Below are positions 1 through 7,153 of a DNA stretch of 50,410 bases, one piece after another; the stretch's first letter is position 1; the number at the start of each line of letters is the position of its first letter. The position numbers were made by a program, and so were the translations under genes. This DNA is from Bryobacterales bacterium. Its GTDB lineage: Bacteria; Acidobacteriota; Terriglobia; Bryobacterales; Bryobacteraceae. The notes below the pieces were generated by a model. That model searched no databases. It saw only the letters and a list, made by a program, of their open reading frames with translations, and had not been told where the DNA came from. Location: assembly GCA_020847975.1 (NCBI GenBank), contig JADLBD010000229.1:1-50410 (forward strand), written 5' to 3'.

Positions 1-351
1 GGATGGCAGCAGTGGACAGTTCTAAATAACCAAAAGGCGCGCAACGCGCGACGCCTGGAACCAAAGTCGACCGCCTTTGAGGCGGCCCAACTCATCAAGC
101 CACCCGCTTTGCGGGGGGTGTCTGACTCGAGTTCGCCAGGTCCCCGCGAAATGGCTCGGCTGGAAGTAAAACACCCAGCCCGTCCTGCGCGGTGGAGGTG
201 CGGTATTGGGGGTAACTCACATTGTGGCTGGTTATATAATTTCCCGGCCGCGGATTCACCGGCCACAACCTGCTGCCCATCTTGCCTGAAGCCATGCCAT
301 GATGAATTACCACCAGCCGGCCGCCCTGCTCCGATGATGTCACGGCCGGAG
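1..351. other. No recognisable gene; GC-rich hairpins
   Basis: No frame here reads like a conserved protein on either strand. The stretch lies downstream of the minus-strand GT39 gene. It holds several short GC-rich inverted repeats: CCGCC-TTTGA-GGCGG near 81-95 and CACCC-GC-TTT-GC-GGGGTG-like pairing near 102-120. A TATAAT hexamer occurs near 234 without a convincing -35. I found no tRNA, riboswitch core or other RNA signature that I can name. It could be a decayed gene end or hold an unannotated RNA. Confidence 0.4.
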
Positions 352-1743
352 TTACCGCTTCAGATGGATTAGCCGCTCCTGCTCGGAGCAATCCGGAAGC
401 GGAATCACGGAGTAGTAATTCATCCCGTACCGGAAGGCCCGGTGTGGGGCTTCCAGGCATACCTCGCCGCGCCGCGCCTCCACGCGCCGCCACACTCCGC
501 GCGCCGAGACTTCTTCATCCAACCGTGGAAAAACATCGCGCGTCAACTTCCACACCATCCCAGCCGTCAGACACACGATCAATGCCACAACCGCGGCCTG
601 CCCGAATCGTCGCGTCATCACCCACGCCGCCGCGCCCGCCGCCGCGCCAAACGGCAATACATACCATCCATCGATGGAACCGAGCGCTCGGCTGCTTCCT
701 GACGCTACCGCCACGGGAATTGCGGGAGCGAGTGCCGGCATCATGCCCACCAGGGCTGCCCCAATCGCCAGCGTCCACTCCGGACGCCGCGCCTGCGCGA
801 GCGCCGTGCCAAGCAACGCACACAGCGGCGGCAGCAGCGGCAGCATGTAGCCCGGCAGTTTGTTCACGCTCGCCGAAAACACCACCAGCGTGAACAGCGC
901 CCACACCCAGAGAAACCACGCGAAGGGCCGCCGCGGCCTTCGCAATAGCGCAAGCAGCGGGGTCCAGGGAAACAGCAGCCCCAGAATCACCGGAACGTAA
1001 AACCAGAACGGCTGCACGTGCAGCAACTCCGAAGTGAAGAAGCGGCCGAAATGGTGCTTCCAGATGAAATCCACCAGAAACGCTCTGCCGTTGGCTCCCA
1101 CGCAGAGTGCATACCAGGGTACGGCCACAGCCAGCGCCGCCGCTGCCAGACGCCACGCCTCGAGCAGCCGTTTGCGCCCGAACCAGGCGAGCGGCGCTGC
1201 CAGCACCAGCGGCACCAGTCCCTTCGCCAATACCGCCAGCCCCATCCAACACCCGGCGTACCACAACCGTTCAGGCTTGCCGTCCTCCAGCCATTCCGCG
1301 CTCAACAGCATCGCCGCCGTGAAGCAAGCCGTCATCGGAACGTCTGTCACCGCTACGTGGCTATAGACCAGCCATCCCGCGCACGTTGCGAGCATCGCCG
1401 CCGCTAGGCCCGCCGCCCTGCCGCCGATGCGCCTTCGCAGCAGCACGAAATATCCCGCCAGGAAGGCAACGCTCATCAACGCTATCGGAAGGCGCACCGC
1501 CCAGTCTCCCGGCGTCCCCAATTTCATCGCCGCCGCCATCATCCAATACAGCAGCGCCGGCTTTTCAAACCACACCTCTCCCCACAGCCTCGGTGTAATC
1601 CAATCGCCGCTTGTGGCCATCTCTCGCGCGATGGACGCGTAGCGCGGCTCATCCGCCCCCAGCAGACCAACGGAATCGAGCCCATGGAAGTACAGCAGGT
1701 AGACAATCGGAAGGACGAGGAGATACCTCGCAAAACGCGGCAC
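352..1743 (-). CDS. GT39/ArnT-like membrane glycosyltransferase
   Basis: A 463-aa polytopic inner-membrane protein of the dolichyl-phosphate-mannose mannosyltransferase / ArnT family (GT-C fold), which moves a sugar from a polyprenyl-phosphate donor to an extracytoplasmic acceptor. After the first membrane segment (residues 6-20) comes the acidic pair D31-E32 in LGADEPRYASIAREM, the position of the catalytic Asp-Glu in the first periplasmic loop. About ten hydrophobic segments follow, then a short soluble C-terminus with several cysteines. The start is GTG, 39 nt from the divergent HIT gene. The acceptor cannot be told from sequence, and neighbours do not indicate lipid A, glycoprotein or another polymer. 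Confidence 0.8.
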   Translation of the reverse strand: MPRFARYLLVLPIVYLLYFHGLDSVGLLGADEPRYASIAREMATSGDWITPRLWGEVWFEKPALLYWMMAAAMKLGTPGDWAVRLPIALMSVAFLAGYFVLLRRRIGGRAAGLAAAMLATCAGWLVYSHVAVTDVPMTACFTAAMLLSAEWLEDGKPERLWYAGCWMGLAVLAKGLVPLVLAAPLAWFGRKRLLEAWRLAAAALAVAVPWYALCVGANGRAFLVDFIWKHHFGRFFTSELLHVQPFWFYVPVILGLLFPWTPLLALLRRPRRPFAWFLWVWALFTLVVFSASVNKLPGYMLPLLPPLCALLGTALAQARRPEWTLAIGAALVGMMPALAPAIPVAVASGSSRALGSIDGWYVLPFGAAAGAAAWVMTRRFGQAAVVALIVCLTAGMVWKLTRDVFPRLDEEVSARGVWRRVEARRGEVCLEAPHRAFRYGMNYYSVIPLPDCSEQERLIHLKR

Positions 1744-1782
1744 GCTCTCAAGTATAGCGGCCTCCGTATAATGGAGTTAATC

Positions 1783-2328
1783 ATGTCCATAACGTGGGTG
1801 CTCGCGGCATCCCTGTTCTTTCCATTGCCCGCCCGCGCCGCCGCTATCTGCGACTGTAACCCCGCGCAGTCTGAGACCATGCGCCCGCGGCAGTGCAGCC
1901 TCTGCGCCGAGGCGGAAAAACATTCCACTGAGGATGTGTTTTTTCTCAAGGACATCAACCCCCGCAAACCAAACCGCTGGCTCGCCCTTCCCCGCGAACA
2001 CGCGCCCGGCCAGCATGATCTGCACGACATGCACCCGGCCGCGCGCATCCGTCTATGGAAGGCTGCCATCGCCAAAGGCATTGAACTCTTCGGAGAAGGG
2101 AACTGGGGCGTCGCCTACAACGGTCCAAAGGTCCGCACACAGTGCCATGCCCACCTCCACATCGGCAGGTTCATCACCGTCGCCGAACTCGATTACGGCT
2201 TCATCGTCGTCCATCGCCCGGAGGAGATTCCGGCGCCTCCCAACGCCGGCATTTGGGTCCACCCCGCCGGCAAAAAGCTCCACGTGCATACAGGGGAGCA
2301 AATCACGGAAACTGTTCTAGTGAGGTAA
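1783..2328 (+). CDS. Exported HIT-like protein
   Basis: A 181-aa protein. I chose ATG 1783 because GGAG (1773-1776) sits six bases upstream; the frame opens earlier, at 1684. The N-terminus is a signal peptide ending near PARAAA. The core carries H-A-H-L-H at residues 122-126 inside QCHAHLHIGRF, the HIT-superfamily active site of nucleotide hydrolases and transferases. A C-S-L-C pair at 38-41 resembles the zinc-binding pair of some HIT proteins. CDP-diacylglycerol pyrophosphatase is an exported HIT enzyme and a possible relative, but the substrate is unknown. The next gene begins 9 nt downstream, so co-transcription with the UxaA gene is likely. Confidence 0.65.
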   Translation: MSITWVLAASLFFPLPARAAAICDCNPAQSETMRPRQCSLCAEAEKHSTEDVFFLKDINPRKPNRWLALPREHAPGQHDLHDMHPAARIRLWKAAIAKGIELFGEGNWGVAYNGPKVRTQCHAHLHIGRFITVAELDYGFIVVHRPEEIPAPPNAGIWVHPAGKKLHVHTGEQITETVLVR

Positions 2329-2337
2329 CTGCATCGA

Positions 2338-3879
2338 ATGAGCACTCTTGTTGACATCGCACCGCCGCCCACGGCGCAAAACGCGGTGATTCATCTTCAT
2401 CCCCGCGACAACATCGCCATCGCCCGCGCGTCTCTCCCGGCCGGCCAGGAAATTCAGGTGGACGGGCTCCGCCTCACCCTGCTCGACCAGGTCCCCATGG
2501 GCCACAAGGTTGCCCTTGAGGATATTCCTGCCGGCGGCCGCATTGTGCGCTACGGACAGGATATGGGCGCGGCCCGCGTCAACATCAGAGCAGGCCAGTG
2601 GGTGCACACGCACAATGTCGCCTTCGAGGAACTCACCTTCGAATATGAGTTTCCCGCCGGCGAAGTTCCTTACCCCCCGCCCCCCGCGAGGATGCCCACC
2701 TTCCTCGGCTATCAGCGCGAGGACGGCCGCGCCGGCACCCGTAACTACATCGCCGTCGTGGCCGCCAGCAATTGCGCCGCTCACACCGCCGAACTCATCG
2801 CCGCCAGCTTTGCCGGGGAATCGCTGCCCGAAAACGTTGACGGCATCGCGGCCTTCCCCCACGGTGAAGGTTGCGGCCATTCCATCGGTCCCGATACCCA
2901 GCAGTTGCAGCGCACCCTCGCCGGCGTGCTGCATCACCCTAACGTCTCCAGCGCCATCATTCTCGGCCTCGGCTGCGAGGTGAACCAGATCGATCATTAT
3001 CTCGGCAAGAACGCCCCCGATACCGACCGGTTGCTCGGATTCACCCTGCAATCAAGCGGCGGCACCCGCGCCACCGTCGACGCCACGCGCAAGGCCATCG
3101 CCACCATGATCGAGCGCGCCCACGCCGAAAAGCGCGTCGAACTGCCCGGCTCGAAGATCGTCCTCGGCCTCAACTGCGGCGGCTCGGATTCCTTCTCCGG
3201 CATCACCGCCAACCCGGCTCTCGGCGTCTGCTCCGACATGCTCGCCGAAATCGGCGCCGCCGCCGTGCTCGCCGAAACCACGGAAATCTTCGGCGCCGAG
3301 CACCTGCTGGTCAAACGCGCTCGCAACCGCGAAGTGGCCGAAAAGCTACTCGACATCGTGCGCGGCTATAAGCAATACCTCAACCGCTTCGGCGGCAGCT
3401 TTAACGACAATCCCTCGCCCGGCAACAAAGAGGGCGGTCTCACCAACATCCTCGAAAAATCGCTTGGCGCCGTGGCCAAGGCGGGTTCGTCGCCGCTCAT
3501 GCAGGTGGTGGATTACGCCGAGCGCATCACCTCCCCCGGCTTCGTCATGATGAACACTCCCGGCTACGACCCTGTCTCCCTCACGGGACTCGCCGCCGGC
3601 GGCTGCAACCTCATCTGCTTCACCACCGGCCGCGGTTCCGCCATCGGCTTCCCCACCATCCCTGTCGTCAAGGTGGCCACCAACGTTCCCATGTACAACC
3701 GCATGCGCGACAACATGGATATCAACGCCGGCCGCATCGCCGAAGGCCAGGCCACCGTTGCCCAAGTGGGCCGCGAGATCTTCGAGATGCTCTTCCGTGT
3801 CGCCTCCGGCGAACGCACCTGTGCCGAGCGCCTCGGCCACAAGGAGTTCGTCCCCTGGCGCATCGGACCGGTGATGTGA
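2338..3879 (+). CDS. UxaA-family altronate/galactarate dehydratase
   Basis: A 513-aa full-length member of the UxaA/GarD sugar-acid dehydratase family, which removes water from an aldonate or aldarate to give a 2-keto-3-deoxy acid in uronate breakdown. An N-terminal SAF domain (about residues 15-105) is joined to the large catalytic domain. The catalytic domain opens with GYQREDGRAGTRNYIAVV and contains conserved Cys/His stretches (FPHGEGCGHS, LGCEVNQID, LNCGGSDSFSG) typical of the Fe-dependent enzymes. Altronate is the commonest substrate, but no uronate isomerase or oxidoreductase is adjacent. Its stop codon overlaps the GTG start of the thioesterase. Confidence 0.85.
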   Translation: MSTLVDIAPPPTAQNAVIHLHPRDNIAIARASLPAGQEIQVDGLRLTLLDQVPMGHKVALEDIPAGGRIVRYGQDMGAARVNIRAGQWVHTHNVAFEELTFEYEFPAGEVPYPPPPARMPTFLGYQREDGRAGTRNYIAVVAASNCAAHTAELIAASFAGESLPENVDGIAAFPHGEGCGHSIGPDTQQLQRTLAGVLHHPNVSSAIILGLGCEVNQIDHYLGKNAPDTDRLLGFTLQSSGGTRATVDATRKAIATMIERAHAEKRVELPGSKIVLGLNCGGSDSFSGITANPALGVCSDMLAEIGAAAVLAETTEIFGAEHLLVKRARNREVAEKLLDIVRGYKQYLNRFGGSFNDNPSPGNKEGGLTNILEKSLGAVAKAGSSPLMQVVDYAERITSPGFVMMNTPGYDPVSLTGLAAGGCNLICFTTGRGSAIGFPTIPVVKVATNVPMYNRMRDNMDINAGRIAEGQATVAQVGREIFEMLFRVASGERTCAERLGHKEFVPWRIGPVM

Positions 3880-4289
3880 TCTTGCGCGCCCACGAAACCT
3901 CATTCCGCGTCCGCTACGCCGAAACCGACCAGATGGGGGTGGTCTATTACGCCAACTACCTCGTCTGGATGGAGGTCGGACGCGTCGAATTGTGCCGCTC
4001 CCTCGGCATCGAGTATCGCGACATGGAGCGCGACGATGGCGTCCTGCTCACTGTCGCCGAAGCCAATTGCCGCTACCTCCAGCCGGCCCTCTACGATGAG
4101 GAGGTGCTGGTGGAAACCTGGCTCGAGCAGGCTCATCCGAAGATGGTGAAGTTCGCCTACAACATGCGCGCTCGCGCCGCCAAGCGGCTGCTCGCCACCG
4201 GCTACACGAAGCATGTCTTCTGCAATCGCGAATTGAAGCCTACGCGTCTGCCCGAAAAATACTGGCCGCATTTCGGCATTCGCAAGTAA
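3876..4289 (+). CDS. YbgC-like acyl-CoA thioesterase
   Basis: A 137-aa single hot-dog-fold protein of the YbgC/FadM (4-hydroxybenzoyl-CoA thioesterase) family, which hydrolyses acyl-CoA thioesters in the cytoplasm. The family signature is in RYAETDQMGVVYYANY, with D18 as the expected catalytic Asp and the Y-Y-x-N-Y that follows it. Length is normal. The start is GTG, overlapping the TGA of the dehydratase by 4 nt, so translation is probably coupled, although no metabolic link between the two is evident. The physiological acyl-CoA is not predictable. Confidence 0.88.
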   Translation: MILRAHETSFRVRYAETDQMGVVYYANYLVWMEVGRVELCRSLGIEYRDMERDDGVLLTVAEANCRYLQPALYDEEVLVETWLEQAHPKMVKFAYNMRARAAKRLLATGYTKHVFCNRELKPTRLPEKYWPHFGIRK

Positions 4290-4315
4290 ACCTGCCTGGG
4301 ACTTTCCCGTCCTTA

Positions 4316-4349
4316 GGTAGCGCGGGCAAACTCGCCCGAAGCCGCTACC
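4316..4349 (+). repeat. Intergenic hairpin element
   Basis: A strong two-part inverted repeat downstream of the thioesterase. GGTAGCG (4316-4322) pairs with CGCTACC (4343-4349), and CGGGC (4323-4327) pairs with GCCCG (4334-4338) around a six-base loop, leaving an AAGC bulge. No T-run follows, so it is not a canonical intrinsic terminator. No second copy is in this window. It may be a copy of a dispersed palindromic element or an mRNA 3'-end protector. Confidence 0.55.
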
Positions 4350-4367
4350 AAAGGAGAAACAACCCGG

Positions 4368-4481
4368 ATGCACCGCAAACTTCTCGCCGCCATGTTCGCG
4401 CTCACCACCGCCCTGTTTGCCCAAGGCCCTCAGCCGCCGCGGCAGCCCCAAGGCCCACCGCCCATTGCCGAAAAACTTTGA
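4368..4481 (+). CDS. Small secreted proline-rich peptide (37 aa)
   Basis: A short ORF with AAGGAG at 4351-4356 upstream of ATG 4368. The predicted peptide begins MHRKLLAAMFALTTALFAQ, a convincing basic-then-hydrophobic signal sequence with an A-x-A-like end. An 18-residue tail rich in Pro, Gln and Gly follows (GPQPPRQPQGPPP). It is not a family I recognise. It lies between the thioesterase and the his leader, and its TGA stop overlaps the TTGACC hexamer before the his leader. It could be a real micropeptide or the decayed 5' end of a larger secreted protein gene. Confidence 0.4.
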   Translation: MHRKLLAAMFALTTALFAQGPQPPRQPQGPPPIAEKL

Positions 4482-4494
4482 CCCACCCCGGATT

Positions 4495-4503
4495 TGATAT
4501 ACT
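4495..4503 (+). promoter_or_regulatory. Putative his operon promoter (extended -10)
   Basis: TGA-TATACT (4495-4503) matches an extended -10 element, with five of six bases of TATAAT. TTGACC (4478-4483) lies upstream, but the 14-nt spacing is too short for a normal -35. Transcription would start near 4510, only a few bases before the leader peptide ATG at 4513, which also lacks a Shine-Dalgarno sequence. This suggests a leaderless or near-leaderless leader-peptide mRNA. Confidence 0.4.
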
Positions 4504-4512
4504 TATGAGTTC

Positions 4513-4584
4513 ATGGCAGCCTTTGTCCCGCACCATCCCCACCATCACCGCGGTGCTCGTGTGCGGCGACGGGCTGGGTTCTAA
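4513..4584 (+). CDS. hisL: Histidine operon leader peptide HisL
   Basis: A 23-codon ORF ending in TAA (4582-4584). Residues 7-12 are H-H-P-H-H-H, so five of six codons (4531-4548) are CAC or CAT. This is the hallmark of his attenuator leader peptides, whose function is ribosome stalling when charged tRNA-His is scarce rather than any activity of the peptide. The rest of the peptide is Arg/Gly/Ala-rich. An intrinsic terminator and hisI follow directly, and a competing antiterminator segment lies in the last codons. No good ribosome-binding site is visible upstream. An overlapping frame starting at 4505 contains no His run and is unlikely to be the regulator. Confidence 0.85.
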   Translation: MAAFVPHHPHHHRGARVRRRAGF

Positions 4585-4625
4585 ACAGTGAACCGGTAAC
4601 TTCTCGAAGTCAGCTAGCCCGCCGC
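4528..4625 (+). promoter_or_regulatory. his attenuator: pause and antiterminator pairings
   Basis: Alternative pairings visible in the leader. Pause hairpin (1:2): CCGCAC (4528-4533, covering the first His codon) pairs with GTGCGG (4561-4566). Antiterminator (2:3): 4566-4577 pairs with 4614-4625, about 12 bp with one mismatch and one G-U pair. The core is CGGGCT (4570-4575) with AGCCCG (4616-4621). A ribosome stalled at 4531-4548 would break 1:2 and free segment 2 to capture segment 3, giving read-through. A ribosome reaching the stop at 4582 would cover segment 2 and let the terminator form. The layout is seen in the sequence; the regulatory logic is inferred from enteric his/trp attenuators. 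Confidence 0.78.
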
Positions 4626-4645
4626 GGTTCGGCGGGCTTTTTATT
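4616..4645 (+). terminator. his attenuator intrinsic terminator
   Basis: AGCCCGCCG (4616-4624) and CGGCGGGCT (4630-4638) form a perfect 9-bp GC-rich stem with a five-base loop, followed by TTTTTATT. It lies 31 nt after the leader peptide stop and 12 nt before the hisI ATG. It would therefore stop transcription before the structural genes unless its 5' arm is sequestered by the antiterminator. Confidence 0.88.
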
Positions 4646-4657
4646 GGTACACGCAAC

Positions 4658-5032
4658 ATGGATTTGGATTTTTCAAAATTGGATGGCTTGATCCCGGCAG
4701 TGATTCAGGATCATCTTTCGGGCCGCGTTCTCATGGTCGGCTTTATGAACGAGGAGGCGTGGAAGAAAACCGTCGAAACCGGCTTCGCCACCTTCTATAG
4801 CCGTTCCCGCTCCAGGCTCTGGCTCAAGGGGGAAAGCTCCGGCCATCGCCTGGTGGTCAAGGAAATCACCACCGATTGCGACAACGATTCAGTCGTCATC
4901 AAGGTGGAAGCCCTCGGTCCCGGCGTCTGCCACAACGGCTACGAAAGCTGCTTCTACCGCAAACTCGAGAATGGACAATGGGCCGTCACCGACACGCGCA
5001 CCTTTGATCCCGGCAAAGTATACGGAGGCTGA
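4658..5032 (+). CDS. hisI: Phosphoribosyl-AMP cyclohydrolase HisI
   Basis: A 124-aa monofunctional HisI, the zinc-dependent cytoplasmic enzyme that opens the adenine ring of PR-AMP in histidine synthesis. Metal and active-site residues are visible in TDCDNDSVVIKVE and in CHNGYESCFYR near the C-terminus. The length fits HisI without a fused HisE domain, and no hisE occurs in the window, so PR-ATP pyrophosphohydrolase must be encoded elsewhere. It is the first structural gene after the attenuator. The hisG ribosome-binding site lies within its last codons. Confidence 0.95.
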   Translation: MDLDFSKLDGLIPAVIQDHLSGRVLMVGFMNEEAWKKTVETGFATFYSRSRSRLWLKGESSGHRLVVKEITTDCDNDSVVIKVEALGPGVCHNGYESCFYRKLENGQWAVTDTRTFDPGKVYGG

Positions 5033-5036
5033 TGTT

Positions 5037-5906
5037 TTGAAACTGAAGTTAGGAATTCCCAAGGGCAGTCTGGAGAACGCAACCATCGATCTCTTCCGCC
5101 GGGCCGGCTTTAACATTACCACCTCGAGCCGGTCCTACTTCCCTGCTATCGACGATCCCGAAATCGAGTGCATGCTCATCCGCGCGCAGGAAATGGCCCG
5201 CTACGTCGAGGACGGCATCCTCGACGCCGGGCTCACGGGCCGCGACTGGGTCGAGGAGAACGAGGCCAGCGTAGTGAATGTCGCCGACCTCATCTACGCC
5301 AAGCAGAGTTTCGGCAAGGTCCGCTGGGTCCTCGCTGCCCCCGAATCGTCGCCCTTCCAGAAAGTGACCGACCTTCAGGGCAAGACGATTGCCACCGAAC
5401 TGGTGGGCGCCACCCGCCGCTATCTTGCCAAACACGGCGTTACCGCCAAGGTCGAATTCTCCTGGGGCGCCACCGAGGTCAAGCCGCCGGTTCTCGCCGA
5501 CGCCATCGTCGAAGTCACCGAAACCGGCTCCTCTTTGCGCGCTAACAAACTGCGCATCCTCGATGTCGTCATGGAGTCGAACACGCAACTGGTGGCCAAC
5601 AAGGAGTCCTGGGAAGAGGAGTGGAAGCGGTACAAGCTCGAAGATATCCGCATGCTGCTCGACGGCGCCATCAACGCGCTCGGCAAGGTCGGCCTCATGC
5701 TGAACGTCCACAAGAACGACCTCCAACCCGTTCTCGCCGTGCTGCCCGCATTAAAGCGGCCCACCATCTCTCATTTGAGCGATGACGATTGGCTGGCGGT
5801 GAACACTATCCTCGAGGAAACCACGGTGCGTACCATCATTCCCCGCCTGAAGAAGGCCGGGGCGCAGGGAATTGTTGAGTATCCCCTCAACAAGATTGTG
5901 ATGTAG
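5037..5906 (+). CDS. hisG: ATP phosphoribosyltransferase HisG (long form)
   Basis: A 289-aa enzyme that condenses ATP with PRPP, the first and feedback-inhibited step of histidine synthesis. I chose TTG 5037 because GGAGG (5024-5028) lies eight bases upstream and the protein then begins KLKLGIPKGSL, as HisG does. The reading frame itself is open further upstream. The PRPP loop is EVTETGSSL at residues 159-167. The last 75 or so residues form the ACT-like regulatory domain of long-form HisG, so no HisZ partner is needed. It follows hisI by 4 nt and precedes hisD by 2 nt. Confidence 0.93.
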   Translation: MKLKLGIPKGSLENATIDLFRRAGFNITTSSRSYFPAIDDPEIECMLIRAQEMARYVEDGILDAGLTGRDWVEENEASVVNVADLIYAKQSFGKVRWVLAAPESSPFQKVTDLQGKTIATELVGATRRYLAKHGVTAKVEFSWGATEVKPPVLADAIVEVTETGSSLRANKLRILDVVMESNTQLVANKESWEEEWKRYKLEDIRMLLDGAINALGKVGLMLNVHKNDLQPVLAVLPALKRPTISHLSDDDWLAVNTILEETTVRTIIPRLKKAGAQGIVEYPLNKIVM

Positions 5907-5908
5907 CC

Positions 5909-7153
5909 ATGATCCGGATTCTCGAAGCCAACCAAACCGGCAAACTTCTTGAGCGCCGCGCCGCGCGGTTCGAAGAAGCGGAAGCCACCGTGCGCCCCAT
6001 CCTCGAAGCCGTACGCAGGCGCGGCGACAAGGCCCTGGTCGAGTATGCCCGAAAGTTCGACGATCTCCGCGGCGCCGGCGTGAAGGTCCCCAAAGAGCAG
6101 CTGGACCAGGCCGCCGGGGAACTCGATCCCGAATTCCGCCACGCCGTCAAGACCGCGTCCTCCAATATTCGCGGCTACGCCCGGCTTCAGTTGCCGAAGC
6201 CTTTCCGCAAGGCGCTCGCCCCTGGCATCCGCCTGGGCCAGATCCTTCGTCCACTCGATTGCGTCGCTGCCTATATCCCTTCGGGGCGCTATCCGCTGCC
6301 CAGCACGCTGATGATGACGGTGATCCCGGCGCAGGTCGCGGGAGTGCCCAACATCGCTGTCGCCTCCCCTCGCCCGAACCGCGAGATCTATGGCACTGCC
6401 GCGATGCTCGAGGTCAACCAGGTGTTCCAGATGGGCGGCGCCCATGCCATCGCCGCCTTTGCCTTCGGCACCAGGACCGTACCCAAGGCGGACCGCATCG
6501 TCGGTCCGGGCAACATCTACGTCGCGGCGGCGAAAAAGCTCCTCGCCGGGGAAGTCGGCATTGACTTTGTCGCCGGCCCCACGGAAATCCTCATCATTTC
6601 GAACGAAGGCGACCCGCGCTGGCTCGCCGCCGACATGCTGGCTCAAGCCGAGCACGATGTGGACGCCGCCGCCATCCTCCTGACGCCTTCGCGCCGCCTT
6701 GCGCAGGTGGTGGCCCTCGAAATCGAGAGGCAGCTCACCGATCTCTCCACTGCCAGGGTCGCCCGCAAAGCCATCGACAGGAACAGCGCCATCATCATCG
6801 TCAGTTCCATGGAGCATGCCGTGGAACTCTCCAACGAATTCGCCCCTGAACACCTCAGCATTCCCGAAATGCGCCTTCTCGACATGGTGAAACACGCCGG
6901 CAGCGTCTTTGTCGGCCCCAACAGCCCCGAGGCCGCCGGCGATTATGCCGCCGGCCCCAATCACGTCCTGCCCACCAGCGGCGCGGCCCGCCTTCGCGGA
7001 GGACTCACCGCCGCCGATTTCGTCAAGGTCATCTCCGTCCAGGAACTGAACGGCGAAGCGCTCCGCCGCCTCGGCCCGTCCATCACTACTCTCGCTCGCG
7101 CCGAGGGTCTCGAAGCTCACGCCCGCAGTGTCGAGGTGCGCCTTGGCAAGTGA
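5909..7153 (+). CDS. hisD: Histidinol dehydrogenase HisD
   Basis: A 414-aa zinc enzyme that oxidises L-histidinol to L-histidine in two NAD-dependent steps, the end of the pathway. Diagnostic stretches include GPGNIYVAAAKKLL, DFVAGPTEILI, the metal- and substrate-site region QAEHDVDAAAIL, and the conserved EHLSI. Length is slightly below the usual 430 residues, with nothing obviously missing. It is tightly packed between hisG (2-nt gap) and hisC, whose start overlaps its 3' end. Confidence 0.95.
   Translation: MIRILEANQTGKLLERRAARFEEAEATVRPILEAVRRRGDKALVEYARKFDDLRGAGVKVPKEQLDQAAGELDPEFRHAVKTASSNIRGYARLQLPKPFRKALAPGIRLGQILRPLDCVAAYIPSGRYPLPSTLMMTVIPAQVAGVPNIAVASPRPNREIYGTAAMLEVNQVFQMGGAHAIAAFAFGTRTVPKADRIVGPGNIYVAAAKKLLAGEVGIDFVAGPTEILIISNEGDPRWLAADMLAQAEHDVDAAAILLTPSRRLAQVVALEIERQLTDLSTARVARKAIDRNSAIIIVSSMEHAVELSNEFAPEHLSIPEMRLLDMVKHAGSVFVGPNSPEAAGDYAAGPNHVLPTSGAARLRGGLTAADFVKVISVQELNGEALRRLGPSITTLARAEGLEAHARSVEVRLGK

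Noticed and set aside
1..351. tmRNA, RNase P or riboswitch in the left edge
   Set aside because: Hairpins are present, but none of the conserved core sequences of these RNAs could be found on either strand.
1751..1783. Back-to-back promoters between the GT39 and HIT-like genes
   Set aside because: TATACT (minus) and TATAAT (plus) hexamers exist, but each would put the start of transcription at or beyond the ribosome-binding site, and no -35 elements fit.
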